Shown: positions 21,488-30,385, counted from the stretch's first letter. The stretch is DNA of 64,000 nt from Modicisalibacter muralis (GCF_900102945.1 NZ_FNGI01000013.1:56537-120536), one strand, 5' to 3'. Program-made: numbers and translations. Notes: generated from the letters alone by a model not told the origin.

Positions 21488-22582
21488 TCACTGCCTGTCG
21501 CGCAACCGCTCGGCGGCGCGTTCGAGCAGATCGGCGGTAGCCTCCCAGCCAAGGCAGGCATCGGTAATCGAGACACCGTAACGCAGCGCGGTGGGATTGA
21601 GCGGCTGCTTGCCCTCGTGCAGATTGCACTCGATCATCACACCGACCAGGCTGTCATCGCCGGCCAGGCGCTGCGCCAGTACGTCGAGCAGCACCTCGGC
21701 CTGGCGGCGGTGATCCTTGCGTGAATTGGCGTGGCTGCAGTCGACCATGATGCGCGCCGCCAATCCGGCGTCGCTCAGCGCCTTGCGGCTGGCGCGAACC
21801 GAACCGGCGTCATGGTTGGGCCGGTCGTGGCCACCGCGCAGCACCAGGTGCGTATGGGGATTGCCGTGGGTCTCGCGCATCACCGGACGACCATTGTGGT
21901 CGATAGCCAGGTGGCGATGCGCATGCATCGCCGCGCGTATCGCCGCGATGGCAACCTCTATTCCGCCATCGGTGCCATTCTTGAAGCCCACCGCCGCTTC
22001 CATGCCGCTGGCCAGTTCACGGTGAATCTGCGACTCGGTAGTGCGCGCACCGATCGCCGCCCAGGCCAGCAGATCGTCGAAATAGGCGGCGGCCAGTGGC
22101 TGGAGTAATTCGGTGGCCACCGGCAGACCCAGCGCCGCGATATCACGCATTAACTGACGAGACAGCGCGAGGCCATGCGCCATGTCGTCGCTGCCATCCA
22201 GGTGCGGATCGTAGGCCAGACCCTTCCAGCCCACGGTGGTGCGTGGTTTCTCGACATACACGCGCATGACCAGCAACAGGCGATCCCCGACACGCTCGGC
22301 AAGTGCCGCCAGGCGCTCGGCATATTCCAGCGCCGCCTTGGGGTCGTGGATGGAACACGGGCCGACCACCACCAGCATGCGATCGTCGCGGCCATCGAGA
22401 ATCGCACGCACCGCCTGGCGTTGGGCGGTGATGCGGCTACGCAACGCGGTATCCAACGGCAGGCTCGAGCGCAGCTCGGCGGGGGTCGGCAATGGCCGCG
22501 AGCCGGTATCGACACGTCCGTGGTCACCGGCATCGGCGCGGCTCTTGTCACTGGTATCCAGCATGGGTAATTGAGCGTTCAT
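21488..22582 (-). CDS. aroG: DAHP synthase, class I (3-deoxy-7-phosphoheptulonate synthase)
   Basis: 364 residues. First step of the shikimate pathway, joining PEP and erythrose 4-phosphate. Start chosen at MNAQLPM; an in-frame start 30 bases upstream has no ribosome site. Motifs: VVVGPCSIHDPKAALEYA (PEP/metal Cys), MRVYVEKPRTTVGWKGL, KNGTDG and VDCSHANSRKDH. The paralogue type (Phe-, Tyr- or Trp-sensitive) cannot be read safely from motifs. The upstream region carries an attenuator-like leader with aromatic codons, so transcription is probably controlled by charged aromatic tRNAs. Confidence 0.95.
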   Translation of the reverse strand: MNAQLPMLDTSDKSRADAGDHGRVDTGSRPLPTPAELRSSLPLDTALRSRITAQRQAVRAILDGRDDRMLVVVGPCSIHDPKAALEYAERLAALAERVGDRLLLVMRVYVEKPRTTVGWKGLAYDPHLDGSDDMAHGLALSRQLMRDIAALGLPVATELLQPLAAAYFDDLLAWAAIGARTTESQIHRELASGMEAAVGFKNGTDGGIEVAIAAIRAAMHAHRHLAIDHNGRPVMRETHGNPHTHLVLRGGHDRPNHDAGSVRASRKALSDAGLAARIMVDCSHANSRKDHRRQAEVLLDVLAQRLAGDDSLVGVMIECNLHEGKQPLNPTALRYGVSITDACLGWEATADLLERAAERLRDRQ

Positions 22583-22593
22583 GGCATCGTTTC

Positions 22594-22749
22594 CTAACGG
22601 CGAACGGAACATCGTGATTGTCGTAGGCCACCGATAACGAGCCGGTCGGAGGTGGCAGCCTGCACCGACCGGACGACGCTAAATCGCCAATAACCCTCGC
22701 CATGATAGCTGTTGTGGTAAACGCTGCAGGCGAAGGTCGCGATGCTCAT
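22594..22749 (-). CDS. Small aromatic-rich ORF directly before aroG (possible second leader)
   Basis: 51 codons, ATG with GGGAG eight bases upstream, stop 11 bases before the aroG start. The first 23 residues include F6, Y11, Y15, Y20, W21 and F23 (VYHNSYHGEGYWRF). Its 3' half contains a perfect hairpin CCGGTCGG/CCGACCGG whose arms are also found inside the upstream terminator. It may be a second regulatory leader or simply coupled to aroG translation; chance cannot be excluded. Confidence 0.35.
   Translation of the reverse strand: MSIATFACSVYHNSYHGEGYWRFSVVRSVQAATSDRLVIGGLRQSRCSVRR
22642..22672 (-). promoter_or_regulatory. Second hairpin in the aroG leader
   Basis: Perfect 8-bp stem (22642-22649 with 22665-22672), 15-base loop, no T run. 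Both arms repeat the core of the upstream terminator (CCGGTCGG and CCGACCGG), so the two structures could exchange partners. Confidence 0.45.
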
Positions 22750-22781
22750 CCGTCAATCTCCCATACCATGATCAATGAAAA

Positions 22782-22817
22782 CGAAAAACCCCCGGTCGGG
22801 TTGCCGACCGGGGGTTT
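22782..22817 (-). terminator. Attenuator-type terminator upstream of aroG
   Basis: On the minus strand a perfect 14-bp stem (22786-22799 with 22804-22817), 4-base loop, then TTTTTCGTTTTC. It lies 51 nt after the stop of the aromatic leader ORF and about 200 nt before aroG, so reading through it is needed for expression from the upstream promoter. Confidence 0.85.
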
Positions 22818-22848
22818 GATATGCGGTGGAGGCAGCCCTGGGGTTCAG

Positions 22849-22895
22849 GGTGCGCCTCTTGGCTCAGGTCATCTCGACCGGGCCGCCGGCGCACC
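22849..22895 (-). promoter_or_regulatory. Putative 1:2 pause hairpin of the aroG attenuator
   Basis: GGTGCGCC in leader codons 36-38 (22888-22895) is exactly complementary to GGCGCACC (22849-22856) just after the leader stop. This matches the place of a 1:2 stem in amino acid attenuators. The competing antiterminator pairing cannot be fixed by eye. Confidence 0.5.
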
Positions 22896-23003
22896 GTCTA
22901 TAAACCAATACCAATAGCCAAAACCGCGCCACGCAACGTCACGCGAACCATCCAGCATGAGCTGGTCGGTATCGGCAGTGAGTCGCGAACGGTTGAGGGG
23001 CAT
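22869..23003 (-). CDS. Aromatic-rich leader peptide of aroG
   Basis: 44-residue ORF, too short for ordinary gene finders. ATG is preceded by AGGAG at good spacing. Residues 25-34 read WRGFGYWYWF: three Trp, two Tyr and two Phe in ten codons, then a short tail to the stop. A hairpin pairing and a strong terminator follow. This is the structure of an amino acid attenuator: a ribosome stalled for lack of charged Trp, Tyr or Phe tRNA would change leader folding and allow transcription into aroG. Sequence features are seen directly; regulation is inferred by analogy with trp and phe leaders. Confidence 0.8.
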   Translation of the reverse strand: MPLNRSRLTADTDQLMLDGSRDVAWRGFGYWYWFIDGAPAARSR

Positions 23004-23027
23004 GGCTGTCTCCTGAATTCTACCTTC

Positions 23028-23055
23028 ATCCTACACGGTCAAGGATTTTTGGCAA
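23028..23055 (-). promoter_or_regulatory. Candidate promoter of the aroG leader
   Basis: Minus strand TTGCCA, 16-bp spacer, TAGGAT. Start of transcription would fall about 15-20 nt before the leader peptide ATG, a short 5' end typical of attenuated operons. Confidence 0.4.
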
Positions 23056-23088
23056 CCCGACCGCGGCCAAGATCCAAGCGCTTGCGTA

Positions 23089-23214
23089 TCAGTTAAAATA
23101 CTGTATCCAGGTGATGGTAGCCGGCAGCACGCTCATGCCGATCAGAACCACCACGCCGAGGAATAGCGACATGAAGCCACTCTCGTCCTTGAAGTTGGAA
23201 TCGTACTCGGCCAT
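23089..23214 (-). CDS. Small single-pass membrane protein, unknown function
   Basis: 41 residues: a charged N-terminus (MAEYDSNFKDESGF), one hydrophobic helix of about 20 residues (MSLFLGVVVLIGMSVLPATI), and a short aromatic end (TWIQYFN). ATG is preceded by GGAGA seven bases away. It lies alone between the flavin reductase gene and the aroG leader. Composition and ribosome site look like a real small membrane protein; the family is not recognised. Confidence 0.55.
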   Translation of the reverse strand: MAEYDSNFKDESGFMSLFLGVVVLIGMSVLPATITWIQYFN

Positions 23215-23314
23215 ACCGTGGTCTCCGCGTAATCAGGGGAAGTCATCTGGGTTGGTCACATTCTAACCGGTTGTGGCCCGCGATGCAGCGTCGCTCGCCG
23301 ATTTGACGCGACGC

Positions 23315-24118
23315 TCATACCTTGCGCTCCTCGCCCGCTGACAGCGCGGCAGCCTCGGCGCTGATTTCAGGCAGCGGGATCAGCGGCACGCGTGGGGCAT
23401 AGGCGAAAACATCGGAGAATGTCCGCCCAGGGTCGAGGCCCAGCGGCGCCAGGGTGTCGATGCAGGCGTAGACCATGCCCGGCGAGCCGGACAGATAAAC
23501 GTCGCATCCCGAAACGTCGTCCAGCGTCGCCGCCAGGACCCGATCGATACGCCCATGATGCGCATGCACGCGCTCAGCGGCGAAATCGATATCGAGCGGT
23601 GCTTCGGATACGCCATGAAAGTCGACGTTGGGGTACGTCTCGGCCCACTCACGCGGCAGACTCTCGAGATAGAAGTCGCGACGCTCGCGCACCGCCCACC
23701 ACAACGCTATCGGCCGGTTGCCATCGGCGGCCAGCGCCGCCTCCATCAGCGCCTTCACCTGGGCAAAGCCGGTTCCAGCGGCGAGCAACAGCAGTGGCCG
23801 CCCGCCGGATGGCGTCAGCACGCAGTCGCCACCCGGCAGGCGCACGGTGAGTTGCGGCGAATGCTCGATGACTTCGCGCATGCGCCGGGAGTTTTCGCGT
23901 TCCGGCCAGTGCTGGATATGCAGCTCGATAGCGCCATCGCCACGATGCGCGTTGGCGATCGAGAACGGCACCCAGGTCTCGTCGTCGAGCTTGAGCTCCA
24001 GATACTGACCGGGCGCGTGAGCGACCGCCTCGGCACGGCCTTCCAGGCTGACGCGGAAGACATCGGAAGTCAGGTCTTCAACCGCGATCACGTGGCAGGT
24101 CAGGGTCCTCGCCGTCAT
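23315..24118 (-). CDS. fre: NAD(P)H-flavin reductase (Fre-like)
   Basis: 267 residues. Ferredoxin-NADP reductase-like fold: FAD/FMN-binding domain with APGQYLELK and the FSIAN motif (residues about 40-60), then the NAD-binding part with LLLAAGTGFAQVKALME and the C-terminal VYLSGSPGMV. No iron-sulphur cysteines are seen, so it is a free-flavin reductase rather than a ferredoxin-linked one. Start chosen at MTARTLTCHV with AGAGGA upstream. It lies 33 bp after ubiD, the ubiD-fre order known from E. coli, and may supply reduced flavin for UbiX-type prenyl-FMN synthesis (inference). Confidence 0.85.
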   Translation of the reverse strand: MTARTLTCHVIAVEDLTSDVFRVSLEGRAEAVAHAPGQYLELKLDDETWVPFSIANAHRGDGAIELHIQHWPERENSRRMREVIEHSPQLTVRLPGGDCVLTPSGGRPLLLLAAGTGFAQVKALMEAALAADGNRPIALWWAVRERRDFYLESLPREWAETYPNVDFHGVSEAPLDIDFAAERVHAHHGRIDRVLAATLDDVSGCDVYLSGSPGMVYACIDTLAPLGLDPGRTFSDVFAYAPRVPLIPLPEISAEAAALSAGEERKV

Positions 24119-24151
24119 GCTGTCCTCTTGCAATTGTCGGAGCGGACCATT

Positions 24152-25639
24152 TCAACGGCCCGCCGTGTCGGGCAACGTAATACCCAGCTCGTTCCAGCGG
24201 GCATCGACACGAATCTTGACCTCGCTGGTCATGACGATTGGCGTGCCCCACTCACGATCGGTTTCCCCCGGCCATTTATTGGTGGCGTCCAGGCCCATTT
24301 TCGAGCCCAGCCCGGCCACCGGCGAGGCGAAATCCAGGTAATCGATCGGCGTATTCTCGACGATCACCGTATCACGCGACGGATCCATGCGCGTGGTGAT
24401 CGCCCAGATCACGTCCTGCCACTGGCGAGCATCGATATCGTCGTCGAGCACCACCACAAACTTGGTGTACATGAATTGGCGCAGAAAACTCCACACGCCC
24501 ATCATTACCCGCTTGGCATGGCCCGGGTAGCGCTTCTTCATGGTCACCACCGCCATGCGGTAGGAGCAGCCCTCGGGTGGCAGGTAGAAATCGACGATCT
24601 CGGGAAACTGCTTACGCAGGATCGGCACGAACACCTCGTTGAGTGCCAAACCGAGAATCGCCGGCTCATCGGGCGGCCTGCCGGTATAGGTCGAGTGATA
24701 GATCGGCTCGCGGCGATGGGTGATGCGCTCGACGGTAAACACCGGGAAGGGCTCGACTTCGTTGTAATAGCCGGTGTGGTCGCCGTAGGGGCCTTCCGGT
24801 GCGGTGTCGTCAGGGTAGATGAAACCTTCGAGGACGATCTCGCTAGAGGCCGGCACCTCGAGATCGGCGTGCCCGCATTTAACCAGCTCGGTGCGCGAGC
24901 CGCGCAGCAGTCCGGCGAAGGCGTATTCCGACAGCGTATCCGGCACCGGCGTCACCGCGCCGAGGATCGTCGCCGGGTCGGCGCCCAGCGCCACCGCCAC
25001 CGGAAACGGCTCGCCGGGGTGCGCCTCGCACCATTCCTGAAAATCCAGCGCGCCGCCGCGATGCGACAGCCAGCGCATGATCAGGCGGTTCTTGCCGAGC
25101 TTCTGCTGGCGATAAATACCCAGGTTCTGGCGCTCCTTGTGCGGCCCCTTGGTGACCACCAGCGCCCAGGTCACCAGCGGTGCCACGTCACCCGGCCAGC
25201 AGTGCTGAATGGGAATGCGATCGAGGTCGACGGCGTCGCCCTCCAGCACCACATCCTGCACCGGCGCCTTGCGCAGCGTCTTGGGCCCCATGCTCATCAC
25301 CTGCTTGAATACCGGCAGCTTGTCCAGCGCATCGCGAAAGCCCTTGGGCGGCTCCGGTTCCTTGAGAAAGGCCAGCAACTCGCCGACCTCGCGCAACGCA
25401 CCGACCGAATCCTGGCCCATGCCGAGTGCCACACGCTTCGGCGTACCGAACAGGTTGCCCAGCACCGGCATGGCATGCCCCTTGACGTTCTCGAACAGCA
25501 ACGCCGGGCCGCCGGCACGCAGGGTGCGATCGCAGATCTCGGTGATTTCCAGATACGGATCGACCTCGGCACTCACCCGCTGGAGTTCGCCGAGTTTTTC
25601 CAGCGCCGCGATGAATTCACGCAAGTCCTTATACTTCAT
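24152..25639 (-). CDS. ubiD: 4-hydroxy-3-polyprenylbenzoate decarboxylase
   Basis: 495 residues, full length. Prenylated-FMN-dependent decarboxylase of ubiquinone synthesis. Starts [19 protein letters not shown]; family motifs [30 protein letters not shown] (with the conserved Glu/Asp region) and [10 protein letters not shown] are present. It is preceded by rho and followed by the flavin reductase on the same strand. No ubiX is nearby. Confidence 0.97.
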   Translation of the reverse strand: MKYKDLREFIAALEKLGELQRVSAEVDPYLEITEICDRTLRAGGPALLFENVKGHAMPVLGNLFGTPKRVALGMGQDSVGALREVGELLAFLKEPEPPKGFRDALDKLPVFKQVMSMGPKTLRKAPVQDVVLEGDAVDLDRIPIQHCWPGDVAPLVTWALVVTKGPHKERQNLGIYRQQKLGKNRLIMRWLSHRGGALDFQEWCEAHPGEPFPVAVALGADPATILGAVTPVPDTLSEYAFAGLLRGSRTELVKCGHADLEVPASSEIVLEGFIYPDDTAPEGPYGDHTGYYNEVEPFPVFTVERITHRREPIYHSTYTGRPPDEPAILGLALNEVFVPILRKQFPEIVDFYLPPEGCSYRMAVVTMKKRYPGHAKRVMMGVWSFLRQFMYTKFVVVLDDDIDARQWQDVIWAITTRMDPSRDTVIVENTPIDYLDFASPVAGLGSKMGLDATNKWPGETDREWGTPIVMTSEVKIRVDARWNELGITLPDTAGR

Positions 25640-25665
25640 CGGTTTCCCGTCTTACGAACGACAGA

Positions 25666-25689
25666 AGGGGCAGGATAGCACCTGCCCCT
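25666..25689 (-). terminator. Hairpin between rho and ubiD
   Basis: Perfect 9-bp stem AGGGGCAGG/CCTGCCCCT with a 6-base loop. On the minus strand it is followed by TTCTGTCG, a weak U-tract, and lies 27 bp before the ubiD ATG. It may end or attenuate rho read-through. Confidence 0.55.
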
Positions 25690-25754
25690 CCGGAATGTCG
25701 TTTTCAATGCCGCCATGACAGAAAGCATCGAGAACCGTCACGAGCGAACACAGT

Positions 25755-25819
25755 CGAGTTCGGACGGAGCACAGGAACCGGAGCATACACGAAGTATGTG
25801 AGGATTCCGTTCGGACTCG
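25755..25819. repeat. Large imperfect palindrome downstream of rho
   Basis: The 13-bp ends (25755-25767 and 25807-25819) are inverted copies with 11 of 13 matches. The centre carries CATAC-ACGAA-GTATG. About 65 bp in all. Possibly a dispersed intergenic element; no second copy was seen in this window. Confidence 0.55.
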
Positions 25820-25875
25820 CGCACGAGCACCGCCCGGGCTCGAGATGTGGAGCGCAGTAGGTTATTCGTTGCTTT

Positions 25876-27135
25876 CTAGCGTCGCTTCATGGCCTCGAAG
25901 AACTCCAGATTCGTCTTGGTATCCTTCAAGCGATCGATCAGGAATTCAGTGGCCGCGGTGTCCTCCATCGGGTTGAGCAGCTTGCGCAGAATCCACATGC
26001 GCTGCATTTCTTCCTCGGAGGCGATCAGATCCTCGCGGCGGGTGCCCGAGCGGCGAATGTTGATGGCCGGGTAGACGCGTCGCTCGGCCAGCTTGCGGTC
26101 GAGGTGCGCTTCCATGTTGCCGGTACCCTTGAACTCCTCGAAAATCACCTCGTCCATCTTCGAGCCGGTATCGACCAGCGCGGTGGCGAGGATGGTCAGG
26201 CTGCCGCCCTCTTCGATGTTACGCGCGGCGCCGAAGAACCGCTTGGGCTTCTCCAGGGCGTGGGCATCGACACCGCCGGTAAGCACCTTGCCGGAGGATG
26301 GCACCACGGTGTTGTAGGCACGCGCCAGACGGGTGATGGAATCGAGCAGGATGACCACGTCCTTCTTGTGCTCGACCAGGCGCTTAGCCTTCTCGATGAC
26401 CATCTCGGCGACCTGCACGTGGCGTGCCGGCGGTTCGTCGAAGGTCGAGGCCACCACCTCGCCGCGCACCGTGCGCGACATCTCGGTCACTTCCTCGGGG
26501 CGCTCGTCGATCAACAGTACGATCAGGTGGCACTCGGGGTTGTTGCGCGTGATCGAGCCGGCGATGTTCTGCAGCATCAGCGTCTTACCGGCCTTGGGCG
26601 GCGAGACGATCAGGCCACGCTGGCCCTTGCCGATAGGCGAGGTGAGATCGATGATGCGGGCGGTGAGGTCCTCGGTGGAACCGTTGCCGATCTCCATGAA
26701 CATACGCTCATTGGGAAACAGCGGCGTGAGGTTCTCGAAGAGGATCTTGTGCTTGGCATTTTCCGGCTTGTCGAGGTTGATCTGGTTGACTTTCAACAGC
26801 GCGAAATAACGCTCGCCTTCCTTGGGCGGACGAATCTTGCCGGCAATGGAGTCACCCTTGCGCAGGTTGAAACGGCGAATCTGCGACGGCGACACGTAAA
26901 TGTCGTCGGGGCCGGCAAGATAGGATGAGTCGGCACTTCGCAGGAAGCCGAAACCGTCCTGGAGGATTTCCAGAACACCATCGCCATAGATATCCTCGCC
27001 ACTCTTGGCGTGCTTCTTGAGGATGGCGAAAATGATGTCCTGCTTGCGGGAACGGGCCAGGTTATCGATACCCATCTGTTGGGCGATTTCCAGCAGTTCC
27101 GGAACGGTTTTTTGCTTGAGTTCGGTAAGATTCAT
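25876..27135 (-). CDS. rho: Transcription termination factor Rho
   Basis: 419 residues, the same length as E. coli Rho. Start chosen at [21 protein letters not shown], giving the normal N-terminus; a 54-residue upstream extension is open but not family-like. RNA-binding domain with GFGFLRSAD (RNP1) and [13 protein letters not shown]; ATPase domain with Walker [10 protein letters not shown], Walker [16 protein letters not shown], and the R-loop region near [20 protein letters not shown]. Acts as a hexameric RNA helicase. The upstream neighbour trxA, expected in this order, is absent. Confidence 0.98.
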   Translation of the reverse strand: MNLTELKQKTVPELLEIAQQMGIDNLARSRKQDIIFAILKKHAKSGEDIYGDGVLEILQDGFGFLRSADSSYLAGPDDIYVSPSQIRRFNLRKGDSIAGKIRPPKEGERYFALLKVNQINLDKPENAKHKILFENLTPLFPNERMFMEIGNGSTEDLTARIIDLTSPIGKGQRGLIVSPPKAGKTLMLQNIAGSITRNNPECHLIVLLIDERPEEVTEMSRTVRGEVVASTFDEPPARHVQVAEMVIEKAKRLVEHKKDVVILLDSITRLARAYNTVVPSSGKVLTGGVDAHALEKPKRFFGAARNIEEGGSLTILATALVDTGSKMDEVIFEEFKGTGNMEAHLDRKLAERRVYPAINIRRSGTRREDLIASEEEMQRMWILRKLLNPMEDTAATEFLIDRLKDTKTNLEFFEAMKRR

Positions 27136-27573
27136 CGGTTTGTAGAGATTGCTCTTGTCAGCGTGACGGCGTGAATGCCGATAGATAACTGGGACAGGAG
27201 GCGGTGACGGTGCGCCGCGCGGTGCGTTCAGAGCCCTGGATGTTCCGCTCGCCGGATATGGCCGTTGGGTGGCGCTCCACCAGGAGGCCATGGACACTAT
27301 CGGAATCGAGGGAGGCGCTGTTCCTATCGCCTGGATCTTTCAACAACTGCCAATCAAAAATTGCAGCACTGGAACAGCGGGCTAACTGACGACTTGGAAT
27401 TTGACCGCGTGGCGGCCGGAAAGCATTCGGAACAGGCGAACGCTTCGATGTTAGTTAAGCTGGACGACAAACGCAAGCCCAACCGCCCAAGTACGATTGA
27501 CAAGCTTCGAGACGCCCAGCAACCTTGACCCATCGTCACCTTATTCAGCCCCATGACAACATAGGGACAGCGC
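27136..27573. other. Divergent rho/ppx intergenic region without a gene
   Basis: 438 bp. It must contain the rho leader (minus) and the ppx promoter (plus). No thioredoxin motif (WCGPC) is encoded on either strand, and no terminator was recognised. The ppx start has only a weak GGGAC ribosome site. Confidence 0.6.
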
Positions 27574-29100
27574 ATGAGCAGGACGCTTGCCAAGGCGTTG
27601 CAACCTCGCCGCCTCGCGGCCATCGATCTGGGCTCCAACAGCTTTCACTTGCTGGTGGCCAACTACCAGGACGGCCAGCTTCAGGTCGTCGCCAAACTCG
27701 GCGAGAAGGTCCAATTGGCTGCCGGGCTCGATGACGACGGCGCGCTGAGCGAGGAGGCGATGCAGCGGGCGTTGGCCTGCCTGGCCCAGTTTGCGCCTTT
27801 CATCGAGGATATCGCGCCGCGTCACCTGCGGGTGGTGGGCACCAATGCCTTGCGTGCCGCGCACAACAGCCAGGCGTTGATCGAGCGCGCCGAGGCGCTG
27901 CTCGGGCATGAAATCGAGATCATCGCCGGTCGCGAGGAGGCACGACTGATCTATCTGGGCGCGGCCCATGCGCTGGCCGACGTGCATGGCAAGCGACTGA
28001 TCGTCGATATCGGCGGCGGCTCCACCGAATTCATCATCGGCGAAAGTTTCGAACCACTGGCGCTGGAAAGCCTGCACATGGGCTGCGTGGCCTACACCCG
28101 GCGCTTCTTTGCGGGCGGCAAAATCAGCGAGCAACGCTTTTGCCGCGCCGAACTGGCAGCGCTTTCCGAACTCGCCAATATCCGTCGCCATTATCTGGAG
28201 TTGGGCTGGGCCGACCCGGTCGGTTCGAGCGGCACCATCAAGGCGGTGGCCGCCGTGCTCGCCGCCAGCGGCGACAGCCCCGACGAGGTGATCCATCGCG
28301 ATGGACTGCACGCGCTGCGCAAGCGACTGATCGCATGCCAGCATCTCGACAAGGTCGCCATGCAAGGGCTCAAGGACGACCGCGCCAGGGTTTTCCCCGC
28401 CGGCGTGGCGATACTCTGCGCGATTTTCGAGGCCTTCGATCTTTCGCATATGCGCTATTCGGATGGCGCCTTGCGCGAGGGCGTGCTCTACGACCTGGCC
28501 GGACGCAATACGGCCGAAGACTCGCGTCTGCAAACGCTGGCCGGCCTGGGCCGGCGTTATGGCATCGAGGCCCGCCAGGCCGAGAATGTCGCGGCCAACG
28601 CCACGGCGGCGTTCGAACAAGTACGTGACAGCTGGCGACTCGATGATGAGCAGGGCCAGTTTCTCGCCTGGGCGGCGCAGCTACACGAGATCGGCCTAGC
28701 CATCTCGCATAGCCAATTCCATCGTCACGGCGCCTATCTGCTCGAACACTCCGACCTGCCGGGCTTCTCGCGCCCGGAGCAACGCGCCTTGGCGTTTCTG
28801 GTTCGCGCACACCGCCGCAAGTTCCCGTCCAAGGAACTCGAATCGCTGCCCGCCGGGTTACGCCCACGCTACGCGCAACTCGCCCGGCTACTGCGCCTGG
28901 CGGTCGTCCTCAATCACTCGCGCCCCGAACAGCCAATCGGCGATTTTCGCTTGCGCGCCGATGGCGACGATCTGACTCTGTCATTGCCCGAGGCGCTGGC
29001 CGAGCATCCATTGTTGGTCGACGACCTGCAGCAGGAAAGCGCCTACCAGCGCGCCGCCGGCTATCGCCTGGACATCGACCAGGCCATGGCCAGCGTATAG
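27574..29100 (+). CDS. ppx: Exopolyphosphatase
   Basis: 508 residues. Ppx/GppA family: AAIDLGSNSFHLLVA phosphate loop, VVGTNALRAA, second loop VDIGGGSTEFIIGE, and a C-terminal HD-like helical domain. Processively hydrolyses polyphosphate. GppA cannot be excluded by motifs alone, but length and location in the rho-ppk1 neighbourhood favour Ppx. It ends 2 bp before the stop of the convergent tilS. Confidence 0.93.
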   Translation: MSRTLAKALQPRRLAAIDLGSNSFHLLVANYQDGQLQVVAKLGEKVQLAAGLDDDGALSEEAMQRALACLAQFAPFIEDIAPRHLRVVGTNALRAAHNSQALIERAEALLGHEIEIIAGREEARLIYLGAAHALADVHGKRLIVDIGGGSTEFIIGESFEPLALESLHMGCVAYTRRFFAGGKISEQRFCRAELAALSELANIRRHYLELGWADPVGSSGTIKAVAAVLAASGDSPDEVIHRDGLHALRKRLIACQHLDKVAMQGLKDDRARVFPAGVAILCAIFEAFDLSHMRYSDGALREGVLYDLAGRNTAEDSRLQTLAGLGRRYGIEARQAENVAANATAAFEQVRDSWRLDDEQGQFLAWAAQLHEIGLAISHSQFHRHGAYLLEHSDLPGFSRPEQRALAFLVRAHRRKFPSKELESLPAGLRPRYAQLARLLRLAVVLNHSRPEQPIGDFRLRADGDDLTLSLPEALAEHPLLVDDLQQESAYQRAAGYRLDIDQAMASV

Positions 29101-29102
29101 AT

Positions 29103-30374
29103 TCAGTCGTCGAAGACCGGGCCAACCTGCGTCCAACCCTCGGCAACCGCCACGCCCAGCACGGCGATCAGCGTATCGTCATGCCAGACCAGCAACTGTC
29201 GTGAACGTAGCCAAGGCGGCACGCCGGCTTCCTGTAATAGACGCTTGACGTCACGCCGGCCACGCCCGGCAACGCGTAACCATTCACCGCCATGGCGCAT
29301 CGCCACACGCAGCGTCGGCCGTGTCCCACTGTCGTGAATCAGGCGACAGGCAACGCGCCCCAGCGGCGTCGAAAGGCCGGGCCGGCCATCCCATTCGGCC
29401 TGCCAATCGACCGGCGGTTCGGTCCACGGCGCCTGCAGGTACAGCGCGCCGCGCCAGCAGCGCGCCTCGCCACCCGGCCAAGCGACATGCATCCGGGCGT
29501 CGCCACGGCCCTCGAGCTGGGACAGCAACGTCGCCAGTCGTGTCGCGGGCGGAGTAGGCAGCCCCAGACGCTGGCAGGTGTAACGCACCAACAAGCGCTG
29601 ACGCGCCTCGGACAGCCGCAATAGTGACGGCACCGGGATACGCTGCGGCGCCCCGCCTGCGGCGGCAAGATCCAGCGCGGCCAACTCATCGAGCAGTTCA
29701 TCGGCCTCGCCGGCAAGTTGCGCGCTGCGTGCAAGCGCACGGGATGCATCGGGCCAGCGCGCAGCCAGCAATGGAATCGCTCGAGCGCGCAAAAAATTGC
29801 GATCGAGAGCGGTATCCCGGTTGCTGGGGTCTTCGATCCAATGCAGCCTAAGTCGCTCGGCCTCGCGTTCGAGATCGGCCCGCGTGAGTCCGAGCAACGG
29901 TCTTGCCAGGCGTCGCCCGCGCCAATCGCGCTCGGCGGGCATCCCCGCCAGCCCGCGAACGCCACTGCCACGTAGCGCGGCGAGCAGCAACGTCTCGGCC
30001 TGGTCATCGTCGTGCTGGGCCAGCCACAGCGTCTCGCCGGGTCTCACGCGCCGCGCGAACGCCACGTAGCGCGCCTCGCGCGCCGCCGCCTCGACACCCT
30101 TGCCTGCCGGCTCGACATGCACAGGCTCGACGAACAGCGGCACGCCGAGCCGCGAGCACAGCGCGCGACAATGATCCTCGAAATCGCTCGCAGCGTCTTG
30201 CAGGCCGTGGTTTACATGCAGCGCGTAAATCGCGCTGGGGTAGCTGCGAGCCGCGCGGGCGGCCAGGGTCAGGAGTAGGCAGGAATCGAGACCACCGGAC
30301 AGCGCGATCCAGACAGGACGCCCCAGCGGGGTTTCCGCCAGGGCGTGATCAATAAGCGATTGCATAGGAGCCAT
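29103..30374 (-). CDS. tilS: tRNA(Ile)-lysidine synthetase
   Basis: 423 residues. Converts the wobble cytidine of tRNA-Ile(CAU) to lysidine. PP-loop SGGLDSCLLLTLAA near the N-terminus, then AREARYVAF and the C-terminal substrate domains with RPTLRVAMRHGGEWLRVAGR. Start chosen at the upstream ATG (30374), which has AAAGGAG; the ATG nine bases later has none. It follows accA by 11 bp and is convergent with ppx. Confidence 0.94.
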   Translation of the reverse strand: MAPMQSLIDHALAETPLGRPVWIALSGGLDSCLLLTLAARAARSYPSAIYALHVNHGLQDAASDFEDHCRALCSRLGVPLFVEPVHVEPAGKGVEAAAREARYVAFARRVRPGETLWLAQHDDDQAETLLLAALRGSGVRGLAGMPAERDWRGRRLARPLLGLTRADLEREAERLRLHWIEDPSNRDTALDRNFLRARAIPLLAARWPDASRALARSAQLAGEADELLDELAALDLAAAGGAPQRIPVPSLLRLSEARQRLLVRYTCQRLGLPTPPATRLATLLSQLEGRGDARMHVAWPGGEARCWRGALYLQAPWTEPPVDWQAEWDGRPGLSTPLGRVACRLIHDSGTRPTLRVAMRHGGEWLRVAGRGRRDVKRLLQEAGVPPWLRSRQLLVWHDDTLIAVLGVAVAEGWTQVGPVFDD

Positions 30375-30385
30375 TCATGGCTCCT

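Noticed and set aside
22786..22817. Terminator as the end of a plus-strand transcript
   Set aside because: T run is better on the minus strand (TTTTT) and no plus-strand gene ends there; ppk1 ends 1.3 kb away.
23555..25678. 707-codon plus-strand open frame
   Set aside because: Antisense to the flavin reductase and ubiD genes; Arg/His-rich shadow frame of GC-rich coding DNA.
27136..27573. Degenerate trxA pseudogene in the rho-ppx gap
   Set aside because: No WCGPC-like coding sequence or thioredoxin fragments found in any frame.
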